Source: Marinitoga piezophila KA3 (GTDB taxonomy: Bacteria > Thermotogota > Thermotogae > Petrotogales > Petrotogaceae). From it: a DNA stretch of 64,000 bases. A program made the position numbers and the translations under genes. The DNA is taken from positions 2,108,001 to 2,172,000 of the forward strand of contig NC_016751.1 of NCBI RefSeq assembly GCF_000255135.1, given 5' to 3'. Below are positions 1 through 8,067 of the stretch, piece by piece. Every line of letters starts with the position of its first letter. Within the stretch, counting starts at the first letter, position 1. A model generated the notes under the pieces. That model had not been told where the DNA came from. It was given only the letters and a program-made list of their open reading frames with translations, and searched no databases.

Positions 1-1532
1 TATATTATTTATATGGAATAGATTTTTCAAATTTAAATACACTTATTAAATCATTGAATGTTTTAAATAAAAATTATTATTTAAAAGAAAGAATAGAAAA
101 CGTTATTAATAATATAATAATCTTAAAGGCTTTTTATGAACATGATTTTGATACATTAAAAGATGAGAAATTAATGGAGTTTATTGAAAAAGATGATTTT
201 TATAGGCATTTTTATTATCTTCTAAAAGAAGATGAAGAAGAAAAAGTATATAAACACTGGCTATTCTTCAAAAATAATCCATTTTTGTATTTAAAAGAAG
301 AATTAATAAATATACTTGCTCCTAAGATTGCGCATTATTCATTTGCAGATGAATTTGAAAAATGGGCATTATCTCTTGAAGAAGAGTTAAAAGAGAAAAA
401 ATTATCCTTAACATTAATTTATGAAGGTCTGGGATATTTTTACGATATAAAAAGAAAAAAACTCAAGTCATTGAAATATTTAAGAACAGCTCAAATGAAC
501 TATGAAATGTTCTTTATGAAAAACAAGTTTGATAAAATAAATGATTATTTAACGAATAAATTTAATATGCCAAGTTTTGCCTTTGATTTTTCAGATATTG
601 AAATTGAAGATGAAACTAACAGAAAAATATTTGAAAAATTACAGAATAAAATTAACTTCTATGAAAAAATAAATGAACTCTCTTTAAATCTGTTAAAATC
701 AAATTCTCCGAAATACGTAATAAATAAAATAGGGAACTTTTTAAAGAATAATTTTCCTGTAGATACTGTATTTTTAAAATTAAAAACAGATTTATATGAC
801 GTTGAATATGCATTTAATGCAAGAGAACCTGTTATGTATAAAAACGATATATTTTTATTAAATCCATTGACTGTCTCATTTAAAGCTGAATATAAAGATT
901 TTACCTATTATATATATTTTGCCAATAAAAATATAGAATTAGAAAAAAGTGAAGCTAATTATATACTTGATTCATTAATTATAATTGAGCAATTGTTAAC
1001 TTCTATACTTGATAAAATAGTACATTATGAAAACAGTATAGTTGATCCATTAACATCTGCATTTTCAAGAAGATATCTTGAAAATAAATTAAATGAATTA
1101 ATAGGATTAAATGAAAGATACAAATTTACATTCTCCATCATAATGCTTGATATTGATAATTTCAAAAGAATAAACGATACATACGGGCATCAAAAAGGTG
1201 ATGAAGTATTAATAGAACTTGTAAGAAGTCTGAAAAATAATTTAAGGGACTTTGATATAGTATGTAGATATGGTGGAGAAGAGTTTATAGTTATTCTTCC
1301 AAATACCAGTTTAAATGCAGCCGGAAAAATAGCAGAAAGATTAAGAATAGAGGTAAATAGAGATTTATTAGATGTAACAGGTCTTGATATTACATGCAGT
1401 TTTGGAGTTTCATCTATAGAAAACATAATGAAAGAACCAAAAGCAAAACATCTTATAAAAAATGCAGATGATGCATTGTATAAGGCTAAGAATACTGGAA
1501 AAAATAAAGTTGTTATATCGAGAGGAGATTAG
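1..1532 (+). CDS. GGDEF diguanylate cyclase, 5' end outside the window
   Basis: The C-terminal third is a GGDEF domain that makes cyclic di-GMP from two GTP. The active-site loop GGEEF is at nt 1272-1286, and an RxxD inhibitory site (RDFD) lies exactly five residues before it, so product inhibition is probably kept. The upstream part (about 310 residues) is helical at first, with a TPR-like stretch around nt 380-500, then a possible GAF-like alpha/beta region; no membrane segment is visible, so it is probably cytosolic. The frame is open to the left edge: a TTG at 54 could be a start, but it has no ribosome binding site and the codons before it continue as ordinary protein, so I treat the gene as truncated. 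The next gene starts two bases after the stop and its Shine-Dalgarno site AGAGGAG lies inside this gene's end. Confidence 0.88.
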   Translation, partial: YYLYGIDFSNLNTLIKSLNVLNKNYYLKERIENVINNIIILKAFYEHDFDTLKDEKLMEFIEKDDFYRHFYYLLKEDEEEKVYKHWLFFKNNPFLYLKEELINILAPKIAHYSFADEFEKWALSLEEELKEKKLSLTLIYEGLGYFYDIKRKKLKSLKYLRTAQMNYEMFFMKNKFDKINDYLTNKFNMPSFAFDFSDIEIEDETNRKIFEKLQNKINFYEKINELSLNLLKSNSPKYVINKIGNFLKNNFPVDTVFLKLKTDLYDVEYAFNAREPVMYKNDIFLLNPLTVSFKAEYKDFTYYIYFANKNIELEKSEANYILDSLIIIEQLLTSILDKIVHYENSIVDPLTSAFSRRYLENKLNELIGLNERYKFTFSIIMLDIDNFKRINDTYGHQKGDEVLIELVRSLKNNLRDFDIVCRYGGEEFIVILPNTSLNAAGKIAERLRIEVNRDLLDVTGLDITCSFGVSSIENIMKEPKAKHLIKNADDALYKAKNTGKNKVVISRGD

Positions 1533-1534
1533 CG

Positions 1535-2362
1535 ATGTTACTGGATCTACACTGTCATAGCACATATTCTGATGGTACATGTTCTCCAAAATCTTTAATA
1601 AAAAAAGCCAAAAATCTTGGATTAAAATATTTTTCCATTACTGATCACGATACAATAAACGCTCAACCGGAAGCAATTGAGTATTCAAAGCAACTCAATC
1701 TCAATTATATACCAGGTGTTGAAATAAATGCAGAATTTCCTACATTAATGGATATTCTTGGATACAATATAGATATAAATAATGATTATTTGTTAAATAT
1801 ACTAAACACAATATTTGAAAAAAGAATAGAAAGAAACAGGTTAATGATAGAACTGCTGAAAGAAGAAGGTTTTAATATTGATATTGAAGATCTTGAAGGA
1901 GTTTCTCTTCATACAATAGGTCGTCCCCATATTGCACGCATGCTATTAAAAAAAGGCTATGGAACATCGGTAAGTCAGATAATTAATACATATCTCACAA
2001 GAGGAAAAAAATGCTATGTTGAACGATTTAAATTTTCTCCCAAAAAAACCATAAAGGCTATAAAAAAAGCAGGTGGAATTGCAGTTTTAGCTCATCCAAG
2101 AAAACTTAGATTATCAAAAATACAGGTTGAGACGCTTTTAAATGAATTAAAAGATTATGGATTGGATGGAGTAGAGGCATTTCATTATTCCAGTGATCCA
2201 GAATATACTAATTTTCTAATTGATTTAGCAAGAAAATTGGGGCTTTTAATAACTGCTGGAAGTGATTTTCACGGTACTAACAAACCATTTGTATCCCTTG
2301 GAGTTTTTGTTGAAGATTTTATTCTGCAAGATACAATTAACTATTTTATTACAAAATATTAA
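1535..2362 (+). CDS. PHP-domain metal-dependent phosphoesterase
   Basis: A 275-residue stand-alone PHP protein. The metal-binding motifs of the family are all visible: HCHSTYSDG near the N-terminus, TDHDT at about residue 37, a GRPHIA motif near residue 128, LAHPRKL near residue 185 and AGSDFHG near residue 243. Relatives include RNase AM/TrpH-type enzymes that remove phosphate from 3',5'-nucleoside bisphosphates or trim RNA 5' ends; the exact substrate cannot be read from sequence. The ATG follows the stop of the GGDEF gene by two bases, with AGAGGAG as ribosome binding site, so the two are cotranscribed and probably translationally coupled. Confidence 0.87.
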   Translation: MLLDLHCHSTYSDGTCSPKSLIKKAKNLGLKYFSITDHDTINAQPEAIEYSKQLNLNYIPGVEINAEFPTLMDILGYNIDINNDYLLNILNTIFEKRIERNRLMIELLKEEGFNIDIEDLEGVSLHTIGRPHIARMLLKKGYGTSVSQIINTYLTRGKKCYVERFKFSPKKTIKAIKKAGGIAVLAHPRKLRLSKIQVETLLNELKDYGLDGVEAFHYSSDPEYTNFLIDLARKLGLLITAGSDFHGTNKPFVSLGVFVEDFILQDTINYFITKY

Positions 2363-2444
2363 TAAAATAACTTATGTTATTATAAAAATAGCCGATAATA
2401 GAAATGGTAGGGAAGAAATATTCAATCTCTGTGGGGGTGTTTTT

Positions 2445-2837
2445 ATGGGAGACTTAAACAGAATAAGTGGGGACTTTGGAAGTTTTATAGATTCAATAAC
2501 AAGAGATGCCGAAAATAGCAGAAGATTATCGAAAAACAATAATAACATTGGTGAAGAGCATCAAAGAGTACAGAGTAATCAGAATCAACAGAAGAACAAT
2601 GAAATTAAGGATCCGGAAGTTTTATCAAAAATGATAGAAGAAAAGTTAAATAAATTAAGAGAAATCTTTAAAGGTGAAGTAAAATTTGAAGTAAACAATG
2701 ATGTTGATATGGTTATAGTTAAAATAATAGATAAAGATTCCAAAAAGGTTATAAGACAGATTCCTCCGGAAACTGCAGTAAAAATTGCAGAAATGCTTGA
2801 TAAGTTGGAGGGAATATTATTAGATGAACGTGCTTAA
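2445..2837 (+). CDS. flaG: FlaG family flagellar protein
   Basis: A 130-residue protein with a low-complexity, Asn/Gln-rich N-terminal half and a C-terminal FlaG domain (about residues 55-130) including the typical VIRQIPPE motif followed by an amphipathic helix. FlaG proteins influence flagellar filament length; their mechanism is poorly known. The frame is open much further upstream, but the ATG at 2445 is chosen because GGGGGTG lies just before it and the upstream residues do not resemble FlaG. fliD follows after 18 bases, the usual FlaG-FliD order. Confidence 0.9.
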   Translation: MGDLNRISGDFGSFIDSITRDAENSRRLSKNNNNIGEEHQRVQSNQNQQKNNEIKDPEVLSKMIEEKLNKLREIFKGEVKFEVNNDVDMVIVKIIDKDSKKVIRQIPPETAVKIAEMLDKLEGILLDERA

Positions 2838-2855
2838 AGCGCGGAGGTGATTTAA

Positions 2856-4724
2856 ATGAGTGAAAATAGTTATCTTGGATCATTTCAATTTGGCGGTGTT
2901 GCCAGTGGTCTTGATACAGCAAGTATGATAGATAAATTAATGGAAGTTGAAAGAAAGCCGTTAGAAAGGCTTCAAAATGATTATGAAAATTTAAAATTAA
3001 AGCAAAAGGCGTGGAAGGAATTAGATGAAAAATTAAGTGACTTCTGGGATTTCCTTGCAACTTTTAAATTAAAGAGCAAACTTATTCCAAAAAGTGTAAG
3101 TGTAAGTGATGAAAATGTATTAAGTGCCACAGCTGCAACTTCAGCCACAAATTCAAGTTTCAAAGTTAAGGTTAATTCATTATCCTCATCAACAATTTTA
3201 ACTCCGGATAATACTTTAGGTGATGTACCTGATTTAAATACGCAATATTATAAATTAACTGGAAGGACAACACCGGTAGCAGGGACATTTACATTAAAAG
3301 CTTTAGATTCAAATGGTAATACACTTGAAACAGTAAATATTGATTTTGCAGGTACAGATACAATACAGGATATAATAAATAAAATCGATTCAAATTCCAC
3401 ATATTTTACAGCTGAATTAGTTGATGGGAAATTAAAAATACATGAAAAGGCCGGACAGGAAGGTTCCGTTGCAAATATTTTATTGGGCGATGCTTCTGAT
3501 ACAAGTAATTTTACAGAAGTATTCAATCTTGAGGGTGCTGATTATGTTGCTGGCAGTGGTGGAAGTGCTGGTTATATTGAAAGTACTGTACATGCAGGTG
3601 CAGTAAATACCGGAACAACATTGTCAGATATAAGTTCTGATGTAACTTCTGGAATAATCAGAATAAACGGAACAGAAATTACAGTAAGTGCAGATGATAC
3701 AATAGGAAGTTTAATTTCAAGAATAAATGCTTCAAATGCAGGGGTTATTGCATGGTATGATGAGAATGAAGATAAATTAATGATAAGAAATAAAGAAGGC
3801 GGTCCACAGTCTATTACAATAGAGGATGGAGATGCAGATGGAAATAATAAAACTAATGTTTTAGATGATTTGTCCTGGGTAGATGCAACAGGAAATTATA
3901 TGGGAAAAGTAACTCCTGGTACTGCTGCAAATGTTGAAATAGATATAGATGGCGATGGTGTAGCTGATCTTACAAAAACAACATGGGGTAATACAGTTGA
4001 ATATAATAATGTTACCATTGATTTGAAATCAACATCTACAGATTGGGTAAATGTTCAGGTTACACAGGATGCAGATGCTACATATGATAAAATAAAAGAA
4101 TTTGTAGATAAATACAATGAAGTAATTGGTTATGTATATGAAAAATTAAATGAAGAGCCAGTAAAACCAGAAAGAGGGAAAGAATTAAGCGAAGAAGATA
4201 AAATGAAAGGTGTTTTAAAAGATGATCAAAATCTAAGAGATATCTTTTATAAATTAAGAGATATTGCATATGGAGTTGTTGATTGGACTTCTGATGTAAA
4301 AGGAAAATATAGTTCTTTATATGATATAGGAATATCTTCTGGTGATGCTGGTGGGACGTATGAAAATACAATGAAAGGTGTTCTTTCAATTGATGAGGAT
4401 AAATTAAAGGCTGCTATACAGGATAATGCAGAAGAAGTATGGAAATTGTTTGCATATGAAGATGATAATAATAAAGGGATAGCAATACAGTTTAAGGATT
4501 ATGTATGGGATACAACAAAGTTTGGTGGAACTATAGATCAAATTTCTGGAACCACAGGCACTATTGGACTTGAAATGAGAGATATAGCAAAAAGAATGGT
4601 TTCGCTTGTAGATCAACTTCAAAGAAAAGAAGCATATTACTGGCAGAAATTCTCAGCTATGGAGCAATCTGTATCTCAAATGCAATCACAGGGTTCATGG
4701 ATATTAGGAGCATTTGCAAAATAA
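2856..4724 (+). CDS. fliD: Flagellar hook-associated protein 2 (filament cap)
   Basis: FliD forms the cap at the filament tip that folds newly exported flagellin. The 622-residue protein shows the FliD N-terminal domain (GVASGLDTASMIDKLM near residue 14, followed by a coiled coil), a long variable central region rich in Thr, Asp and Gly that would be surface exposed, and the FliD C-terminal domain from about residue 410, ending in a helix with repeated MxQS. It has no signal peptide, as expected for type III export. It is on the long side for the family, because of the central insertion. The start has a strong site (GGAGGTGA). A terminator follows directly, so no fliS is coupled here. Confidence 0.95.
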   Translation: MSENSYLGSFQFGGVASGLDTASMIDKLMEVERKPLERLQNDYENLKLKQKAWKELDEKLSDFWDFLATFKLKSKLIPKSVSVSDENVLSATAATSATNSSFKVKVNSLSSSTILTPDNTLGDVPDLNTQYYKLTGRTTPVAGTFTLKALDSNGNTLETVNIDFAGTDTIQDIINKIDSNSTYFTAELVDGKLKIHEKAGQEGSVANILLGDASDTSNFTEVFNLEGADYVAGSGGSAGYIESTVHAGAVNTGTTLSDISSDVTSGIIRINGTEITVSADDTIGSLISRINASNAGVIAWYDENEDKLMIRNKEGGPQSITIEDGDADGNNKTNVLDDLSWVDATGNYMGKVTPGTAANVEIDIDGDGVADLTKTTWGNTVEYNNVTIDLKSTSTDWVNVQVTQDADATYDKIKEFVDKYNEVIGYVYEKLNEEPVKPERGKELSEEDKMKGVLKDDQNLRDIFYKLRDIAYGVVDWTSDVKGKYSSLYDIGISSGDAGGTYENTMKGVLSIDEDKLKAAIQDNAEEVWKLFAYEDDNNKGIAIQFKDYVWDTTKFGGTIDQISGTTGTIGLEMRDIAKRMVSLVDQLQRKEAYYWQKFSAMEQSVSQMQSQGSWILGAFAK

Positions 4725-4731
4725 TAAAATT

Positions 4732-4759
4732 AAGGGCTGTTAAATTTAACAGCCCTTTT
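4732..4759. terminator. Bidirectional terminator between fliD and the M32 peptidase
   Basis: A perfect 22-base palindrome at 4734-4755 (arms GGGCTGTTA, AATT loop) has A-rich sequence on its left and T-rich sequence on its right, so it can stop transcription from both converging genes. Confidence 0.88.
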
Positions 4760-4763
4760 TATT

Positions 4764-6251
4764 TTAGATTTTATAAACTTTATTAAATTTTTCTTCTATA
4801 TATTTCATGAAATATTCTGGATTTAATTCTTCCCCAGTTGCCATTTTTATTAATTCTCCTGGTTCATACATCTTTCCTTTTGAATGTATTTTATCTCTTA
4901 ACCATTTAAGAAGAGGTTTAAAATCTCCTTTTCTAATAGCTTCATTATAATCTGGAATATCTTTTTTCATTGTATATAATAATTGTGCTGAATAAAGGTT
5001 TCCTAACATATATGAAGGGAAGTATCCAAAAGAGCCATGTGCCCAATGAACATCCTGTAAAACCCCTTCGCTATCCTTTTCAGGAACAACGCCAAGATAT
5101 TTTTCCATTTTTTCATTCCATATTTTTGGTAAATCCGCTACTTTAATCTTATCATTTATTAAAGCTTCCTCAATTTCAAAACGCAACATAATGTGAAGAT
5201 TATATGTAACTTCATCGGCTTCTGTTCTTATTAATGATCTTTCAACGTAATTTGTTGCTCTGAAAATATCTTCAGGTGTATATTTCTTTAATTCTGGAAA
5301 TACATCAACAAGATCGTTATAAAAATATTCCCAGAATTCCGGGCTTCTTCCTACAATATTTTCCCAGAATCTTGATTGACTTTCATGAATTCCCATTGAA
5401 GCACCATCACCAATAGGTAATCCTGAAAATTCTGCAGGGATTCCCTGTTCGTATAATGCGTGTCCTCCTTCATGAATTGTACTATATAATGAATCATTTA
5501 AATCGTGTTCGTTGTATCTTGTTGTGATTCTTACATCATTTAATCCTATTGTTGTTGTAAATGGGTGCATTGCCACGTCCATTCTTCCTGCTTTAAAGTC
5601 ATAATTCATTAAGTTTAAAGCACGTATAGATAGTTCTTTCTGTTTTTCAACAGGAAAAAATTGCTTTAAAATTTCATTATCTGGTTTTTCGCCTTTTTCG
5701 AGTTTAGCGAGATAATTTACCAGAAAATCCCTTAAAGGTTCAATAATCTTTTTAAGTTCTGATGTTTTAAGTCCTGGTTCATACATATCCAATAAGGCAT
5801 CGTATCTATTTTCTTCATATCCTAATTTATCGGCAATTTGTTTTGTCAATTCAACAATTTTTTCCAGATGTGGTTGGAAAATAGAGAAATCATTATTTGT
5901 TTTTGCCTTTTCCCATGCAGCCTGAGCTTTTGAGGTTTCAATACTTAATTCTTTGTATAGTTCTGGAGGAATTTTTTTAGACTTTTCAAGTTCCTTTTTT
6001 GCAACTCTGACTATAGCTTTATCAACTTCGCTTTCTAAAAGTTCTTTCTCTGCATTTAAAACAAGATTCCATGTTTCATCAGAAACAGACATTTCAAAAG
6101 CATGACCTGAAATTTCACCAATTACCTCAGCTCTTTCTTCAGCAGCTTTTTCTGGCATCATAGTTTCAAAATCCCATTCAAGCAATGCAGCGGCTGTGTT
6201 ATACCTCGATATTAATCTTAATCGTTTTTTTAAATCTTCTAATGCGCTCAT
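4764..6251 (-). CDS. M32 family metallocarboxypeptidase (Taq carboxypeptidase type)
   Basis: A zinc- or cobalt-dependent carboxypeptidase that releases C-terminal residues from peptides; probably cytosolic, since no signal sequence is present. All signature motifs of family M32 are visible: DVRITT, the catalytic HEGGH (residues 260-264), HESQSRFWEN about 30 residues later supplying the third metal ligand, RTEADEVTYNLH, and LQDVHWAHG. At 495 residues it has the usual length. The start has GGGGG seven bases upstream. It is divergent from glmM and converges on fliD. Confidence 0.95.
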   Translation of the reverse strand: MSALEDLKKRLRLISRYNTAAALLEWDFETMMPEKAAEERAEVIGEISGHAFEMSVSDETWNLVLNAEKELLESEVDKAIVRVAKKELEKSKKIPPELYKELSIETSKAQAAWEKAKTNNDFSIFQPHLEKIVELTKQIADKLGYEENRYDALLDMYEPGLKTSELKKIIEPLRDFLVNYLAKLEKGEKPDNEILKQFFPVEKQKELSIRALNLMNYDFKAGRMDVAMHPFTTTIGLNDVRITTRYNEHDLNDSLYSTIHEGGHALYEQGIPAEFSGLPIGDGASMGIHESQSRFWENIVGRSPEFWEYFYNDLVDVFPELKKYTPEDIFRATNYVERSLIRTEADEVTYNLHIMLRFEIEEALINDKIKVADLPKIWNEKMEKYLGVVPEKDSEGVLQDVHWAHGSFGYFPSYMLGNLYSAQLLYTMKKDIPDYNEAIRKGDFKPLLKWLRDKIHSKGKMYEPGELIKMATGEELNPEYFMKYIEEKFNKVYKI

Positions 6252-6287
6252 TAAAATACCCCCTTGAAAAAAATTTCATATAATATT

Positions 6288-6316
6288 ATATTACTACATT
6301 AAATTTTCTTTGTCAA
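6288..6316 (-). promoter_or_regulatory. Promoter of the M32 carboxypeptidase gene
   Basis: On the minus strand TTGACA (6311-6316) is followed after 17 bases by TAATAT (6288-6293). The -35 is a perfect consensus; the -10 matches at four of six positions. It overlaps the divergent glmM promoter, so the two may compete. Confidence 0.55.
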
Positions 6317-6326
6317 TATAAATATA

Positions 6327-6335
6327 TGATATAAT
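6327..6335 (+). promoter_or_regulatory. Extended -10 promoter of glmM
   Basis: TGATATAAT, an extended -10 element, lies 30 bases before the glmM start. A TTGTCA at 6310-6315 is too close (14 bases) to be a normal -35. Confidence 0.55.
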
Positions 6336-6364
6336 TATATATATAAATTATGTGGAGGTGGATT

Positions 6365-7681
6365 ATGAAAAGATTATTTGGAACTGATGGTATTAGAGGT
6401 TTGGTAAATGAAGAGTTAACTGTAGATTTAACATATAAAGTGGGAAATGCATTGGGAAGAATGTATGCAGGTAAATATGAAAAATTATTAATTGGAAGAG
6501 ATACACGAAATTCAGGAGAAATGTTTGAAGCAGCTTTAGCCGCTGGAGCATTATCTGCCGGTTTAAATGTTGAATTTTGTGGTGTTATAACAACACCGGC
6601 TTTGGCATATTTAACCAAAAGCGAGAAAAGTCTGGGAGTTATGATTTCAGCGTCACATAATCCTGCAAATTATAATGGAATAAAGGTTCTTGCAGAAGGA
6701 TTTAAAATATCAGATGAAGATGAAGTGGATATAGAAAATATTATTCTTGAAAAACATCCTGACTATGTTCCATATGGCGAAATAGGGAAGATGACGTCAT
6801 CGCATTTAAAGGACAAATATACAGGATATATAGTATCTTTATTTGAAATAAATAATTTAAATTATAAAATTGCTGTTGATGTTGGAAATGGTGCAACAGG
6901 TGCGGTAATAGATAAGATTTTTGGTGCATTTAATATTGATTATGATTTGTATTTTAATGAACCTGACGGTTTAAATATCAATGAAAAATGTGGTTCTACG
7001 CATCCAGAAGTTCTTGCAGGAATAGTAAAAGAAAAAGAATATGATCTTGGAATATTATTTGATGGTGATGGTGACAGATGTTTATTCATTGATAAAAATG
7101 GTAAATTAATTGATGGAGATAAATTAATGGCAATAAATGCTTTAAAATTAAAAGAAAAAGGAAGATTATCAGGTAATCTCGTTGTTGCAACAATAATGAG
7201 TAATTTAGGTTTAGAAAAGTTTCTTGAAAAACATGATATTTCATTAATGAGAACAGCAGTTGGGGATAAATATGTATTGGAAGAAATGTTGGCTTCAAAG
7301 GCGAATCTTGGTGGGGAACAATCGGGACATATTATTTTCCTCGATAAAGCTACAACAGGAGATGGGATAATAACAGCGCTTGAAACTCTGGAAACAATGC
7401 TTCATTATAACAAAAATATCGATGAACTTATTAAAGATATTCCAGAATATCCTCAATTATTAAAAAATGTTTCTGTGAAAGATAAGAAAGCTGTTATGAG
7501 GAATAAAAACTTAATAGAAGCAATAGAGAAATTTTCAAAACTTGATAATTTCAGACTTGTAGTAAGACCATCTGGAACAGAACATAAAATTAGGATAATG
7601 GCTGAAGGTGAAGATAAAAAATTAGTGCATGATGTTGTTAATGAATTATATGCCATGATAGAAGAAATAGAAAAATATTAA
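6365..7681 (+). CDS. glmM: Phosphoglucosamine mutase
   Basis: Converts glucosamine-6-phosphate to glucosamine-1-phosphate on the way to UDP-GlcNAc for peptidoglycan. Seen: FGTDGIRG at the N-terminus, the active-site loop ISASHNP with phosphoserine at Ser97, the metal-binding loop DGDGDR near residue 238, and the C-terminal phosphate-binding RPSGTE motif. The 438-residue length fits GlmM. The frame extends five codons upstream, but the ATG at 6365 is preceded by GGAGGTG and gives the family N-terminus. Single-gene transcription unit between its own promoter and a terminator. Confidence 0.95.
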   Translation: MKRLFGTDGIRGLVNEELTVDLTYKVGNALGRMYAGKYEKLLIGRDTRNSGEMFEAALAAGALSAGLNVEFCGVITTPALAYLTKSEKSLGVMISASHNPANYNGIKVLAEGFKISDEDEVDIENIILEKHPDYVPYGEIGKMTSSHLKDKYTGYIVSLFEINNLNYKIAVDVGNGATGAVIDKIFGAFNIDYDLYFNEPDGLNINEKCGSTHPEVLAGIVKEKEYDLGILFDGDGDRCLFIDKNGKLIDGDKLMAINALKLKEKGRLSGNLVVATIMSNLGLEKFLEKHDISLMRTAVGDKYVLEEMLASKANLGGEQSGHIIFLDKATTGDGIITALETLETMLHYNKNIDELIKDIPEYPQLLKNVSVKDKKAVMRNKNLIEAIEKFSKLDNFRLVVRPSGTEHKIRIMAEGEDKKLVHDVVNELYAMIEEIEKY

Positions 7682-7687
7682 AATAAA

Positions 7688-7715
7688 CGTAAGCCCCGAT
7701 AATTCGGGGCTTACG
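7688..7715. terminator. Hairpin between glmM and the CheY-like gene
   Basis: A 12-bp stem (arms CGTAAGCCCCGA) with a TAAT loop. The flank on the minus-strand exit side is TTTATTT and the plus side is weaker, so it should mainly end the minus-strand operon. The stop codon of the CheY-like gene lies in the right arm. Confidence 0.8.
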
Positions 7716-8067
7716 AATTTAATACCTTTAAAATTGCATCTCTAACCTTATCTGGAGAAAAAGGTTTTACAATATAATATTTTGCACCTTTTTCAATAGC
7801 TTCTAAAACTCTTGTTCTATGCCCCAAAGAGGTCACCATAATTACTTTAGCTTTTGGATCAAAAGCTAAAATATTTTGTAGAGCCTTTAAACCGTTTTCT
7901 TTAGGCATTGTAATATCCATTGTAACTATATTTGGCCTGAATTGCTTATATTTTTCAACAGCTTCTTCACCATCAGAAGCTTCTATAATTTCAAAGTTTA
8001 AAGGTTCTAATATCATTTTTAATTGATTTCTTATAAATGGTGCATCATCTACAATAAGTATTCTCAT
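7711..8067 (-). CDS. Single-domain CheY-like response regulator
   Basis: A 118-residue receiver domain with no output domain. The acidic pocket Asp7-Asp8, phospho-acceptor Asp51 (in VTMDITMP), Thr79 and Lys101 (VKPF) are all present, so it should be phosphorylatable. It overlaps the end of the upstream CheA-like kinase gene by four bases (ATGA), so the two are coupled and this is the likely cognate regulator. As a CheY-type protein it might act on the flagellar motor or as a phosphate relay; nothing else in the window settles this. Confidence 0.9.
   Translation of the reverse strand: MRILIVDDAPFIRNQLKMILEPLNFEIIEASDGEEAVEKYKQFRPNIVTMDITMPKENGLKALQNILAFDPKAKVIMVTSLGHRTRVLEAIEKGAKYYIVKPFSPDKVRDAILKVLNS

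Noticed and set aside
54-60. TTG at 54 as the start of the first gene
   Set aside because: No ribosome binding site precedes it and the frame continues as normal protein sequence to the window edge, so the gene is treated as truncated.
2262-2444. Long N-terminal extension of flaG
   Set aside because: The region overlaps the PHP gene in another frame, and the ATG at 2445 has a strong ribosome site and the family-like N-terminus.
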